From assembly GCF_015709525.1 (NCBI RefSeq), contig NZ_JADNRA010000029.1, positions 62,001-126,000 of the forward strand: DNA of 64,000 nt, in the 5' to 3' direction. Below the pieces are notes generated by a model. That model did not search any database and was not told the origin of the DNA. It worked only from the letters and a program-made list of their open reading frames with translations. Both the position numbers and the translations under genes were made by a program. Source of the stretch: Methylocystis sp. L43. Lineage in GTDB: Bacteria; Pseudomonadota; Alphaproteobacteria; Rhizobiales; Beijerinckiaceae. Shown piece by piece: positions 51,793-60,811 of the stretch. The stretch's first letter is position 1, and each line of letters starts with the position of its first letter.

Positions 51793-54700
51793 GGCTTTCT
51801 CCGTTGCCGCGCGGCGGCGCCTCTTCGCGATCGGCGATTCTGCCGATGATATCGTTGGCGAGCGAACTGCCGAGGGCGATGGCGCCGATCCGCAACAGGT
51901 CGCCGGCGCCGAGCGGCGACAGGCCGAGAAGGCGCCGGGTCAACGGAAAGAGTTGCACGCCCGCCTGCAGCAGCAGGGTCGCGCCGACGGCGCCATAGAG
52001 CGTCGAATTAGGCGGCCTGCCGACCTCGCAGCTTAATCCGCGTAACTCCGAACGACAGGCCAGACTGTGGAGCAACTGACCGCAGGTGAGCCCATGAAAG
52101 GTGACGGTGCTGGCGCGCGCGCCGCCTGCGCCGCCGCCGAGGCTGAAATAGCCGATCAGCGCCGCAACGCCCATCACCGACCCCTCACGAAGAATGCGCC
52201 TAAAATCGGAGGCGGAAAGAATCGGCGCTTTCGGATCATGCGGCGGCCTGTCGAGCACGTCGGGCTCCGGCGGCTCAAGTCCTAGCGCGATCGCCGGCAG
52301 CGCGTCGGTCGCCAGATTGAGCCAGAGCAGCTGCATGGGCGTCAACGGCTCGCCGCCGACAAGGGCGGCGCCGAGCATGGCGATCGTCTCGGAGGCGTTG
52401 GTCGAAACGAGATAGCGCAGGACCTTACGAATATTCGCATAGGTCGCGCGGCCGAGTCGTATGGCCTCGACAATGCCGTCCATGTCGTCGGTCGCGAGCA
52501 CGATGTCTGCGACCTGCCGGGCGACGTCGGCGCCTTCTCCGCCCATCGCGATTCCGACGTCCGCCGCGCGCAAGGCGGGGCCGTCGTTGACGCCGTCGCC
52601 GGTCATCGCCACGATATGGCCGTGGCCTTGCAGCGCCTTGACGATATTGAGCTTGTCGACGGGGCTGACACGGGCGAAGACATGCGGCTGCCTCGCCAGC
52701 GCCTCGAGCATCTCGGGCTGCATCTTCGCCATCTGCCCGGCTTCGAGCACGCGCAGCTCGCCGCCGTGATTGAGATCGAGGCGCCGCGCGATGGCGAAGG
52801 CGGTCGCGCTTTGATCGCCGGTGATCATCACCGTGCGCACGCCGGCGCGATGCAGCTGCTTGAGCGCCGGGCCGACGCTGGCGCGAATAGGATTCGCGAT
52901 GCCGGCGAGTCCAAGCCACACGAGATCCCGCTCGTCACGGGGATCGCCGCCGGCTTCGCCGACCGCGACGCCGAGAACGCGCAGCGCGTCGCCGGCCATG
53001 CGCTCATTGGCCTTGAGAATGGCGGTCCGCGCCGGGCCGTCGAGCGGCGCGGCGCCATCGGCCATGCTGCGGGCCGCGCAACGCGCCAGCACCTCGACCG
53101 GATCGCCTTTGACGCAGAGAATGCGCGCGCCGCCGGTCGCTTCGTGGAGCGTGCTCATGCGCTTGCGGCCTTCGCCGCGCGCCACGCAGGTCGCCATAGG
53201 CGCAGATCGCCGCAGAGCGATGGGATCGACGCCCATCGCCACGCCCGCTTGCACCAATGCTGTTTCGGTCGGCGTGCCGTCGATTTCCCAACCTTTCGCC
53301 GCGGGCGCAACGGCGGCGTCGCTGCACAGCGTCGCGGCTTCGAAGAGGCGACGCGCAATAGCGACTGTTGCGGCGTCGACATCGACGCCGTCGTGCAACA
53401 GTCGGCCTTCCTGTAGCTCAAACGCGCCATTGTCGACGTGAACGCGCACCGCCGCCATGCGGTTTTCGGTGAGCGTGCCCGTCTTATCGAGTCCGATCGT
53501 CTCGATCGCGCCAAGCGTCTCCACGGCGTCGATCTTGCGCACCAGCACCTTGCGCTTGCGCATGTCCTGCACGCCCAAGGCCAGCGTGGTGGTCGCGACG
53601 GCGGGCAGCCCTTCGGGGATGGCCGCCACGGCGAGCGAGATCGCGCTGCGCAAGGTCGGGATAAGCCCGTGGCCGCGCAGAAGGCCAAGAGCGAAGACGC
53701 ACGCGCAAATGGCGCCATTGACGATGACAAGTTCGCGCTCGACGTCGCCAAGTTCGCGCTGGATGGGAGTCTGGGGCCGCTGCAGCGCGCCGAGCAACTG
53801 CTGCACGCGGCCGATCTCGGTCTGCGCGCCGATAGCGGTGATAATGGCTGCGCCGGATCCGCCGGTCACCGCCGTGCCGCGAAACACCATATTGCGACGA
53901 TCCGGAACTCCCGTGTCCGGCGATAAAACGATCCTTGCGTCTTTTGGGGCCGGTTGCGCCTCGCCGGTGAGCGGCGATTCGTTCACGGTCAGATCGTCGC
54001 TGGCGATCAGACGCGCGTCCGCCGGCACGAAGGCGCCGCGCTCGATCAGCAGGAGGTCGCCCGGCGCGAGATCGCGCGCGTCGACCCTCAATCGTGCGCC
54101 ATTGCGGATCACGGCGGCGTCCGATAGCTCCTCCGAGGCAAGGCCCGAAATCGTACGGTCCGCCTGACGCTCGGTGGCCGCGGCGATGCCGGCGTTGACC
54201 AGCACCACCGCAGCGATCATCACCGCATCGGCGACGCCGCCGGTGGCCAGCGACACCACCGCCGATGCGCCGAGCAAAACAATCGGCAGACTGGTCAACT
54301 GCTCGGCGAAAACAATCGCAGCCGAGCGCGGCTCTGCGCGGCGGAGCTCGTTGCGCCCCCATTTCTGCAGTCGTTCCGACGCGTCCTCTGTCGTTAAGCC
54401 TCGACCGAGGTCCGTCTCCAGCCGCGCCGCGAGCGCATCGATCGCCTCGGCGTGAGCGGCGTTTTCCGGCGTTAGCGACGCGCCTTCGCCGACGTCGCAT
54501 ACCGGCTCTTCAGCGACCGCCGCTTCGAGCGCCTGCATCAGTCGCGCGCTTGTGAGGGGCTGCTGGAATTCGATGAGAGTCGAACCCGTCACTTCGCTGG
54601 AGCGAACGAAAAGGACTCCGGGCAGACGTCGAAGCCGCTGCTCGACGGCCCGCGCGAGCGCTGCGCGGCCGCGCAGCCCCATATGGCGGATCCGCGCGCG

Positions 54701-54820
54701 GCCGCAACAAGCATCATGAATAAGCTCGGCGCCAAATTGCGCACAAGACTCAACGCCGAATCGACGTGAACCTACGGGCGCGCTATCTGAGTTCGCTTCA
54801 GCCAGGATCATTGAGCACAT
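51782..54820 (-). CDS. P2-type cation-transporting ATPase with N-terminal HMA-like module
   Basis: 1012 aa. An N-terminal module (about 40-105) is homologous to the 50165 protein. Then come the cation-ATPase N-terminal domain, the actuator with TGEA (SPLTGEAQP), the M4 motif AAIPEGLPAV near 400, phosphorylation site DKTGTLT near 440, hinge TGDGVND, and the M6 motif NLATDALPAIALG near 837. PEGLP and NxxTDxxP indicate the Ca2+/Mn2+-like P2 branch, not the CPx heavy-metal pumps. The C-terminal helices are modified, with two Cys (LTCGQLLHSLACRS). It forms one unit with the divergent metK. Confidence 0.9.
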   Translation of the reverse strand: MCSMILAEANSDSAPVGSRRFGVESCAQFGAELIHDACCGRARIRHMGLRGRAALARAVEQRLRRLPGVLFVRSSEVTGSTLIEFQQPLTSARLMQALEAAVAEEPVCDVGEGASLTPENAAHAEAIDALAARLETDLGRGLTTEDASERLQKWGRNELRRAEPRSAAIVFAEQLTSLPIVLLGASAVVSLATGGVADAVMIAAVVLVNAGIAAATERQADRTISGLASEELSDAAVIRNGARLRVDARDLAPGDLLLIERGAFVPADARLIASDDLTVNESPLTGEAQPAPKDARIVLSPDTGVPDRRNMVFRGTAVTGGSGAAIITAIGAQTEIGRVQQLLGALQRPQTPIQRELGDVERELVIVNGAICACVFALGLLRGHGLIPTLRSAISLAVAAIPEGLPAVATTTLALGVQDMRKRKVLVRKIDAVETLGAIETIGLDKTGTLTENRMAAVRVHVDNGAFELQEGRLLHDGVDVDAATVAIARRLFEAATLCSDAAVAPAAKGWEIDGTPTETALVQAGVAMGVDPIALRRSAPMATCVARGEGRKRMSTLHEATGGARILCVKGDPVEVLARCAARSMADGAAPLDGPARTAILKANERMAGDALRVLGVAVGEAGGDPRDERDLVWLGLAGIANPIRASVGPALKQLHRAGVRTVMITGDQSATAFAIARRLDLNHGGELRVLEAGQMAKMQPEMLEALARQPHVFARVSPVDKLNIVKALQGHGHIVAMTGDGVNDGPALRAADVGIAMGGEGADVARQVADIVLATDDMDGIVEAIRLGRATYANIRKVLRYLVSTNASETIAMLGAALVGGEPLTPMQLLWLNLATDALPAIALGLEPPEPDVLDRPPHDPKAPILSASDFRRILREGSVMGVAALIGYFSLGGGAGGARASTVTFHGLTCGQLLHSLACRSELRGLSCEVGRPPNSTLYGAVGATLLLQAGVQLFPLTRRLLGLSPLGAGDLLRIGAIALGSSLANDIIGRIADREEAPPRGNGESHVA

Positions 54821-55365
54821 TGTCTGGCGCGCATCGAAGCCCGCTTTTCACGACCGTTCGATGACATTCGGCTCTGCGGAATCGCTTCCACAAAACCGCT
54901 GCTCTGAGTCATGTCATCGGCAGTCGATCGTAAACGGCGAAGCGCAATGGGCGCGCTCCGCAATGTTTGAGATTGCTACTATAGTTGCGCAAGGGATAGG
55001 CGCAACCGCGGGCCACGGCGCTGCACAGCGCATCCTGCGCTGCAAAATCGTCTGCCGGCGGAACCTTAACGAAGGATCGGCGTTCCCCTTGCGGCAAGCT
55101 TATTTGCGCCTTTGTCAGTTTGCAAATCTGATTGTGTTAGTGTTTTCAGTTTCGTCGATTCGGGTGGGAGCGAACAATGTTCCTGAGAGAGCTGCTTGCG
55201 GCGGGCTTCGCCGCAACCTCATCCGCTATCGCCCCGCTCAACATTCTGCACAACGACGATAGCGCCATTCTAGGCGTCAAGGTCACGCGGGCGTATAACG
55301 TCCTTGCGGTGGACTTCTTTCAAATGCGCAATTCAAAAAATCGCTTTCTCGAGGGGAGGGAAAAC
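54821..55365. other. intergenic region between divergent genes
   Basis: 545 bp without a convincing gene. The frame from 54861 (133 codons) has no domain or ribosome-binding site. A palindromic GAAC-AAT-GTTC occurs at about 55172-55182 but lacks the GTTC-N7-GTTC spacing of LexA sites. Confidence 0.4.
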
Positions 55366-56511
55366 ATGATGAGAAGACGGAGCGCGTCTGTCGCGACGGC
55401 CGCCATGCTTTTGGTTGTATCAACAAGCCCGCACCAAGCCGCCAGCGCCGAACAGGCGGCGGCCGCCGTACCGGCGGCCCCGCTCACCAAATTCGAGAAA
55501 GCGCCCCCGGGCGAAGCCGAGCAGATCGGGCAGATCATTTCGCTCACCACGCAGCTTCTGCAGATGCGCTATCCGGAAGGCATGGCGCGGCGCGGCGTGC
55601 ATCCAAAAGATCACGGCTGCGTCAAAGCGACGTTCACCGTCAATTCGGATATTCCCCCAAATTACCGTGCTGGCGTCTTCGCGACGCCGGGGAAGAAATA
55701 CCCAGCTTGGATTCGCTTCTCGAACGCCACGCCCTTTCTCGCGCCAGATCTCGGCAAAAATGGTCCCGACAGCCGCGGCATGGCGATCAAGCTCATCGGC
55801 GTCGAGGGAGAAACCTTGCTGAACGAGCCCGGCGCGAAGACGCAGGATTTCCTGCTGATCAATCTTCCCGGCTTCGCCTTTCCGAACGTCTCCGAATATC
55901 TGGAAGTCACAAAAATCCAGCTCGCCAAACACGACGACATCTCGTCTTTTTTTACGCCGCCGCTCTCGCCCGAGAAGAAGAAGACCCTGGGCGTCGTCAC
56001 GAAGATCAAGCAAACCAATGTCGGCAATCCGCTCGAGAGTCCGTATTTTTCGGCTGCGCCGTTTCTTTATGGCTCCGACAGGGTCGCGAAATTCAGCGTG
56101 ACGCCGAGAAGCGCGGAAAAGACGCCGGTTCCACAAAGTCCAAGCACGAACTACCTTCGCGAGGCGATGAAGAAGAGCCTCGATCCGGCGCTTGGCAAAC
56201 CGGCTGTCTTCGACTTCAGAGTCCAGCTGCGCAATGATGATTCGCTGCCGATCGAAGACGCGACCGCCGAATGGTCGGAGGCGACCGCGCCGCAGCAAAA
56301 TGTCGCGACGATCGAGATCGACCAGCAAGATTTCGACAATGCGTATCAGGTGACTGAATGCGAGCACATGGCGTTCACGCCATGGCACGGGCTCACGGCG
56401 CATCAGCCGATCGGCGGCATCAATCGGCTGCGTCGCGACGTCTATATCGCCTCGTCGAAGTTTCGGTCGCAGCCCAAAGAGCCGACGGGATTCCCAAAAT
56501 GGCCGTGGTGA
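55366..56511 (+). CDS. exported catalase-fold heme protein (SrpA-like)
   Basis: The start at 55366 (GAGGGGAGGG upstream) gives 381 aa with signal peptide (ASVATAAMLLVVSTSPHQAASA). The catalase-like core has the distal-type His in RRGVHPKDHGCVKATFTV near 80, GKKYPAWIRFSNATP, SRGMAIKLIG, then KTQDFLLINLPGFA, and C-terminal TPWHGLTAHQPIGGINRLR. The fold is that of small catalase-related heme proteins (SrpA, allene oxide synthase-like) in the periplasm. Peroxidase or peroxygenase activity is more likely than true catalase. The stop overlaps the next start (TGATG). Confidence 0.85.
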   Translation: MMRRRSASVATAAMLLVVSTSPHQAASAEQAAAAVPAAPLTKFEKAPPGEAEQIGQIISLTTQLLQMRYPEGMARRGVHPKDHGCVKATFTVNSDIPPNYRAGVFATPGKKYPAWIRFSNATPFLAPDLGKNGPDSRGMAIKLIGVEGETLLNEPGAKTQDFLLINLPGFAFPNVSEYLEVTKIQLAKHDDISSFFTPPLSPEKKKTLGVVTKIKQTNVGNPLESPYFSAAPFLYGSDRVAKFSVTPRSAEKTPVPQSPSTNYLREAMKKSLDPALGKPAVFDFRVQLRNDDSLPIEDATAEWSEATAPQQNVATIEIDQQDFDNAYQVTECEHMAFTPWHGLTAHQPIGGINRLRRDVYIASSKFRSQPKEPTGFPKWPW

Positions 56512-58316
56512 TGCGTCTCACAAGCGCGATCGCGCGCGTTTCGTTCGTCGCATGCCTGGCGCTGGCGTCACACGCCTGTCTCCACGCGTCGGCTTTCGCG
56601 CAAACGGCGCCGGCCGGCGAGTGGCGCGCCGAGCAGGAAAAAAGACTGAAGGCGCTCGACGCCTATATCAGCCGCAAGCCGGTCGCCTATCGCTGGTTTG
56701 CGGATTTTCCCTTCGGCCTTACCGACGGCGCTCCGTTCATCATTTTGAAGCTCCTGCCAAAGCTCGCGCCCGAAGAATGGGGAAGCGGGAATAATTTTCT
56801 CGACGTCGCCGGCCTCTTCATCGACGAGCGCGATCCCACCTACCCCATCGCGCGCGGATTCGGCTGGACCGGCCTGGCGCGCAACGATCCCAGCGTCGCG
56901 CTCGACTATGCGGCGTTGAGTTGCGGCGCCTGTCACATCGGCCGCGTGCGTCTCGATGACGGCAGTTTTCGCTATCTCGACGGCGGCGTGAATACGCAAT
57001 TCAATCTCGTTCAGTATCGCGTCAGAGTCAGAAACACGATCGAGAAGATCACCGCCGGCGCGACGACGCCAGAGGAGAAGATCGAACGCGCCACTCGGGC
57101 CATTCTTACAGCGCTCGACAAGGCGCATGCCCAAGACAGAAATTACTTCTACAAGAATTACTCCTTCGCTGGGCGCCGCTTCGACGCCGCCTATGAGACG
57201 CGTCAGATCGAACTCTTCATGCGGGACGCGCCGGCGATCGTCGAAAAATTCCTGACACGCGCCGGACTCGAATATGTCTCGCTGCTCGACCTCGTCTACA
57301 AGAACTACAAAGGCTTCGAGGAGCAGATGACGCAAGGTTTCGGCGGCATGGCCGACGCGACCGGAGTCAGCACGTCGATGGTCTACGCCGCCGCCGAAGC
57401 GCGCGGCGAAACTCCCGATCCGAAAACAAGCCTGCCGCCGACGCCGGGCATCACCGACTTCATGGCCGTGTGGGAGCAGGAGAAGCGTCTGGCCCGCTGG
57501 TCCCCGGATCACACGCAACTCGTCGACGGCGGCGGACAATGGAACGGCAATATTCCGATTCCGATCTTCCGCAACCTCGCCGCCGAATTGACATTGGGGC
57601 TCGGAGCCGACACCGACATCCGCATCGCCGCTTTCAGCGAGGATCTGCTGCGCGATCTGCCGGCGCCCGTCTATCCCTTCCCCGTCGATCTCGCGCTCGC
57701 GAAAAAAGGCGCGGCGCTCTTTGAAGAAAATTGCGCGGCGTGTCATCGGCCGCATAACGGCAAGATCTACGACCTCGGCGTTGATCTCGGCCGAGCGCGG
57801 GTCGTCAGCGATATGATTGCGAAAAACGCGCGCGACAGTTTCGCGAAGATCTGTCCGCCGACGAGAGTCGTCGAGATGCCGCCCTCGGGCGACCGGATCG
57901 CGCCCTGCGCGAAATTCGAAGGCGTCTCGCTGGAGAATCGCGCCGACGTCTCCATGGCCGATCCCGCGACGCATGAGGGCTATAACGCCCTGCCGCTCGG
58001 CGGCGTGTGGGCGCAGGCCCCCTATCTGCACAACGGCTCGGTGCCGACGCTCTATCATCTCCTCGTGCCGCGCGAGCGCCCGGCCGTGTTCATCAAGAGC
58101 CGGCTCGACTATGATAAGAAGCTCGTCGGCTTCTCCTGGGAGCCGGCGCAGACGCTCTCGCGCGAAGGCTATCGTTTCGACACGACGTCCTTTCCGGCGC
58201 TCTCCAACAAGGGGCACGACAAAGACGTCATCGAGGACGGCAAGACGTTGAAGCTCGATTGGTCGGACGACGTCGCCGGCGCCATGGCGATCGTCGAATA
58301 TCTGAAGACGAAGTGA
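56511..58316 (+). CDS. di-heme c-type cytochrome, RoxA/rubber oxygenase-like
   Basis: The start at 56511 overlaps the upstream stop by one base and gives 601 aa with a signal peptide (LTSAIARVSFVACLALASHACLHASAFA). Two heme-attachment motifs are present: CGACH near residue 140 and CAACH near 408. The C-terminal phrase APYLHNGSVPTLYHLLVP is typical of the RoxA-like branch of the cytochrome c peroxidase superfamily. Periplasmic. RoxA proteins cleave carbon-carbon double bonds with O2, but most relatives are uncharacterised. Co-translation with the catalase-fold gene implies a joint oxidative role. Confidence 0.88.
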   Translation: MRLTSAIARVSFVACLALASHACLHASAFAQTAPAGEWRAEQEKRLKALDAYISRKPVAYRWFADFPFGLTDGAPFIILKLLPKLAPEEWGSGNNFLDVAGLFIDERDPTYPIARGFGWTGLARNDPSVALDYAALSCGACHIGRVRLDDGSFRYLDGGVNTQFNLVQYRVRVRNTIEKITAGATTPEEKIERATRAILTALDKAHAQDRNYFYKNYSFAGRRFDAAYETRQIELFMRDAPAIVEKFLTRAGLEYVSLLDLVYKNYKGFEEQMTQGFGGMADATGVSTSMVYAAAEARGETPDPKTSLPPTPGITDFMAVWEQEKRLARWSPDHTQLVDGGGQWNGNIPIPIFRNLAAELTLGLGADTDIRIAAFSEDLLRDLPAPVYPFPVDLALAKKGAALFEENCAACHRPHNGKIYDLGVDLGRARVVSDMIAKNARDSFAKICPPTRVVEMPPSGDRIAPCAKFEGVSLENRADVSMADPATHEGYNALPLGGVWAQAPYLHNGSVPTLYHLLVPRERPAVFIKSRLDYDKKLVGFSWEPAQTLSREGYRFDTTSFPALSNKGHDKDVIEDGKTLKLDWSDDVAGAMAIVEYLKTK

Positions 58317-58350
58317 GCGCGACGGGCGGCGCCTTTTCTGGTAACCGCCA

Positions 58351-58406
58351 TCCTCGCCCTCATGCTGAGGAGCGCCTGAAAGGCGCGTCTCGAAGCACGA
58401 GGGCGA
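58351..58406 (+). repeat. Rhizobiales-type palindromic intergenic repeat, copy 1
   Basis: It starts TCCTCGCCCTCATGCTGAGG, has an inner GCGCCTGAAAGGCGC hairpin and closes with CGTCTCGAAGCACGAGG. This is the pattern of the palindromic elements scattered between genes in Rhizobiales. The second copy at 58432-58479 is inverted relative to it. Confidence 0.75.
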
Positions 58407-58431
58407 GTTTCAAGAGGAGCGCATGAAGGTT

Positions 58432-58479
58432 TCCTCGTCCTTCGAGACGCCCGCTAACGCGGGCTCCTCAGGATGAGGA
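58432..58479 (-). repeat. Rhizobiales-type palindromic intergenic repeat, copy 2 (inverted)
   Basis: TCCTCGTCCTTCGAGACG, inner hairpin CCCGC-TAAC-GCGGG, then CTCCTCAGGATGAGGA. It is the reverse complement arrangement of copy 1. The pair together can form a long cruciform-like structure between the cytochrome gene and imuA. Confidence 0.75.
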
Positions 58480-58529
58480 AACCCTCAGCCTCCCCCGCCT
58501 TGACTCTCCCGCATCGGGAGTCATTATAA

Positions 58530-58544
58530 GAACATAACAGGAAC
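58530..58544 (+). promoter_or_regulatory. LexA-binding site (SOS box)
   Basis: GAACATAACAGGAAC = GAAC-N7-GAAC, the reverse complement of the alphaproteobacterial consensus GTTC-N7-GTTC. It ends 7 bp before the imuA start codon, the place expected for repression of the mutasome operon. A small hairpin (CTCCCG-CAT-CGGGAG, 58506-58520) precedes it. Confidence 0.88.
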
Positions 58545-58551
58545 TCATGAG

Positions 58552-59358
58552 ATGACCCAACCGCTGGCGTCGCTGCGGAAAAGCCTGGCTTGCGCCTATC
58601 CGGCCGCAACTTTCGAGACAATCGCGCTCGGCGCGCCCGCCCTTGATCGGCGGCTCGGCGGCGGCATTCTCCGTGCGGCGCTGCATGAGGCCTATGCCGA
58701 GACCGCCGCCGACGCCCCCGCGGCGACGGGCTTCGCCTTGGCGCTGGCCAGACGCGCACTGGCGGGCGCGGAAAAGCCGCTGCTCTGGGCCCGGCAGGAG
58801 GCGCTGACCGCCGAATCCGGCGCGCCCTATCCGCCGGGCCTCGCCGACATCGGCCTCGACCCCGCCGCCGTCGCCTTCATTCGCGTGCGCGACGCCAAAG
58901 AGGCGCTGCAGGCCGGCGCCGAAGCCGGACGCTGCGCAACTGTAGGCGCGACGCTGATCGAACTCTTCGGCGAGGCGCGCGCCTATGACCTCACCGCGAG
59001 CCGGCGCCTGGCTCTCGCGGCCGGCGCCGCCGGCGCGCCGATCTTCGTCACGCGCGTCTCCGCCTCCCCCGCGCCGAGCGCCGCCGCGAGCCGCTGGCTT
59101 GTGCGCGCCGCGCCTTCCCGCGCGCTTGCGGCGAATGCGCCGGGATCAGCGGCCTTTGCGATTTTTCTGCTGCGCCAGCGTGGCGGCGCGGCGGGGCAAG
59201 AGCAGCATGAGTGGCGTATGGAGTGGAACCGTGACCGTGGCGCCTTCGAGGACAGAACATTCGACGCATCGTCGCTATCTGGCCCTGTGGCTTCCCTTCC
59301 TGTCGGCGGAGCGCCTGGCGAAGGCGCGCCGCAGAGGGCCGGACGCAAATTCGGATGA
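58552..59358 (+). CDS. imuA: ImuA, RecA-like mutasome protein
   Basis: 268 aa. ImuA pattern: start with LRKSLACAYPAATFETIALGAPALDRRLGGG-type sequence, then a RecA/SulA-like core (KPLLWARQEAL, LADIGLDPAAVAFIRV) and end EWRMEWNRDRGAF. It lacks a full Walker A. In the SOS response it works with ImuB and DnaE2 in translesion synthesis. The LexA site lies directly upstream. The 3' end overlaps imuB by about 130-150 nt, depending on the imuB start. Confidence 0.9.
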   Translation: MTQPLASLRKSLACAYPAATFETIALGAPALDRRLGGGILRAALHEAYAETAADAPAATGFALALARRALAGAEKPLLWARQEALTAESGAPYPPGLADIGLDPAAVAFIRVRDAKEALQAGAEAGRCATVGATLIELFGEARAYDLTASRRLALAAGAAGAPIFVTRVSASPAPSAAASRWLVRAAPSRALAANAPGSAAFAIFLLRQRGGAAGQEQHEWRMEWNRDRGAFEDRTFDASSLSGPVASLPVGGAPGEGAPQRAGRKFG

Positions 59359-60811
59359 TTCGCCGCTCATCCTCGTCAAAAAAGAACGCAGCGCGCTGCG
59401 CATCGACGCGCTCGATCGAAAGGCGATCACGCTCGGCCTGACGCCGGGCATGACGCTCGCCGACGCCAGGGCGCGCGCCCCCCATCTCGCCGTCGCGCAG
59501 GCCGACCCTGACGCCGACGAGCGGCTGATGCTGCGGCTTGCCGCCTTTTGTGAACAGTTCACGCCGCTCGTGGCGCTTGATCCGCCCTGCGGCCTCATGC
59601 TCGACGCGACCGGCTGCGCGCATCTTTTTGGCGGCGAAGCGGCGATGCGGACCTGCATCTTACAGGCGATGGTGCGCCTCTCCTTCACGGGCCGCGCCGC
59701 CGTCGCCGGAACGCCCGAGGCCGCACGCGCTCTGGCGCGTTTTGGCCAAGAGGGCGTCACGCCTCCGGGCGAAGATGAAATTTTCACCCGCCCGCTCTCC
59801 ATCGCCGCGCTCGAAGCGCCAAAAGAGACGAGCGTGGCGCTGACGCGCGCCGGCCTCACAACCTTGGGCGATCTCGCCGATCGTTCCTCGGCCGCGCTGA
59901 CGGCGCGTTTCGGCGACGAAACCATGCGGCGGCTGACCCGCATTCTGGGACGCGAGGACGCGCGCATCACGCCCTTGCGGCCCTTGCCGGAATGCATGGT
60001 CGAGCGGCGCTTCGCCGAGCCCTTCCTCGATCTCTCCGCGATAGAGAATGTTCTGCGGCCGTTGATCGCGGAAGCGATGGGCATTCTCGAAAGGCGCGGC
60101 GAAGGCGGCCGCGCTTTTGAAGCGCGCTTCTTTCGCACCGACGGCGCCGTCGCTGTCCTCAATTTCGAAACCGGCGCGCCCTCGCGCAATGTCGAAGCGC
60201 TGCTGCGGCTCTTTCGCCTAAAGGCCGAGTCGCTCGCCGATCCGCTCGATCCGGGATTCGGCTTCGACGTCATCCGCTTTTGCGTCCTCAACGCCGAAAC
60301 TCTGGCGCAAAGCCAGATCGGCTTCGAGCGGCAGAGCGCGCAGGAAGGCGACGTCGCCGATCTCGTCGATCGCCTGGCGGCGCGTTTTGGACGCGAACGC
60401 GTGCTGCGCTTTGCGGCGCATGAGACGCATGATCCCGTGCGCGCCGCCTCTTATGTTTACGCGTCTCCATCCAAACCCAATGCCTGGGAGAAGCCGGAGC
60501 CGGGCGAACCGCCCTTGCGGCCGCTGTTTCTGTTTGATCCGCCGCAGCCCATCGATACCATGGCCGAGACGCCGGACGGGCCGCCGATGCATTTCAAATG
60601 GCGCCGCGTGCGCCACATGATCGCCCGCGCCGAAGGGCCCGAGCGCATCGCGCCGGAATGGTGGCGCAACGCAGCCGGCCGCGACAGGCGAACGCGCGAC
60701 TATTACCGGCTGGAGGACCGCGAAGGCCATCGCTTCTGGGTGTTTCGCGAAGGCCTCTATGAAAGCGAAACCGCCGCGCCCCGCTGGTTCCTGCATGGGC
60801 TCTTCGCATGA
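59207..60811 (+). CDS. imuB: ImuB, non-catalytic Y-family polymerase-like protein
   Basis: 534 aa from ATG 59207; GTGs at 59231 and 59237 are possible starts closer to the conserved RRYLALWLPFLSAERLAK. The Y-family palm Asp/Glu residues are absent (ALWLPF instead of the usual DMDAFF), as in all ImuB. It keeps finger/thumb and little-finger-like regions (AGTPEAARALARFG, LTTLGDLADRSSAALTARFG) and the C-terminal WRNAAGRDRRTRDYYRLEDREG block. It links DnaE2 to the beta clamp. The stop overlaps the dnaE2 start (ATGA). Confidence 0.92.
   Translation: MSGVWSGTVTVAPSRTEHSTHRRYLALWLPFLSAERLAKARRRGPDANSDDSPLILVKKERSALRIDALDRKAITLGLTPGMTLADARARAPHLAVAQADPDADERLMLRLAAFCEQFTPLVALDPPCGLMLDATGCAHLFGGEAAMRTCILQAMVRLSFTGRAAVAGTPEAARALARFGQEGVTPPGEDEIFTRPLSIAALEAPKETSVALTRAGLTTLGDLADRSSAALTARFGDETMRRLTRILGREDARITPLRPLPECMVERRFAEPFLDLSAIENVLRPLIAEAMGILERRGEGGRAFEARFFRTDGAVAVLNFETGAPSRNVEALLRLFRLKAESLADPLDPGFGFDVIRFCVLNAETLAQSQIGFERQSAQEGDVADLVDRLAARFGRERVLRFAAHETHDPVRAASYVYASPSKPNAWEKPEPGEPPLRPLFLFDPPQPIDTMAETPDGPPMHFKWRRVRHMIARAEGPERIAPEWWRNAAGRDRRTRDYYRLEDREGHRFWVFREGLYESETAAPRWFLHGLFA

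Noticed and set aside
55172-55182. GAACAATGTTC palindrome as a possible LexA site
   Set aside because: Spacing is 3 nt and orientation inverted; the alphaproteobacterial site needs direct GTTC-N7-GTTC, as found at 58530.
56568-58217. 549-codon minus-strand frame opposite the cytochrome gene
   Set aside because: Antisense shadow without motifs; the plus strand has two CxxCH motifs and a signal peptide.
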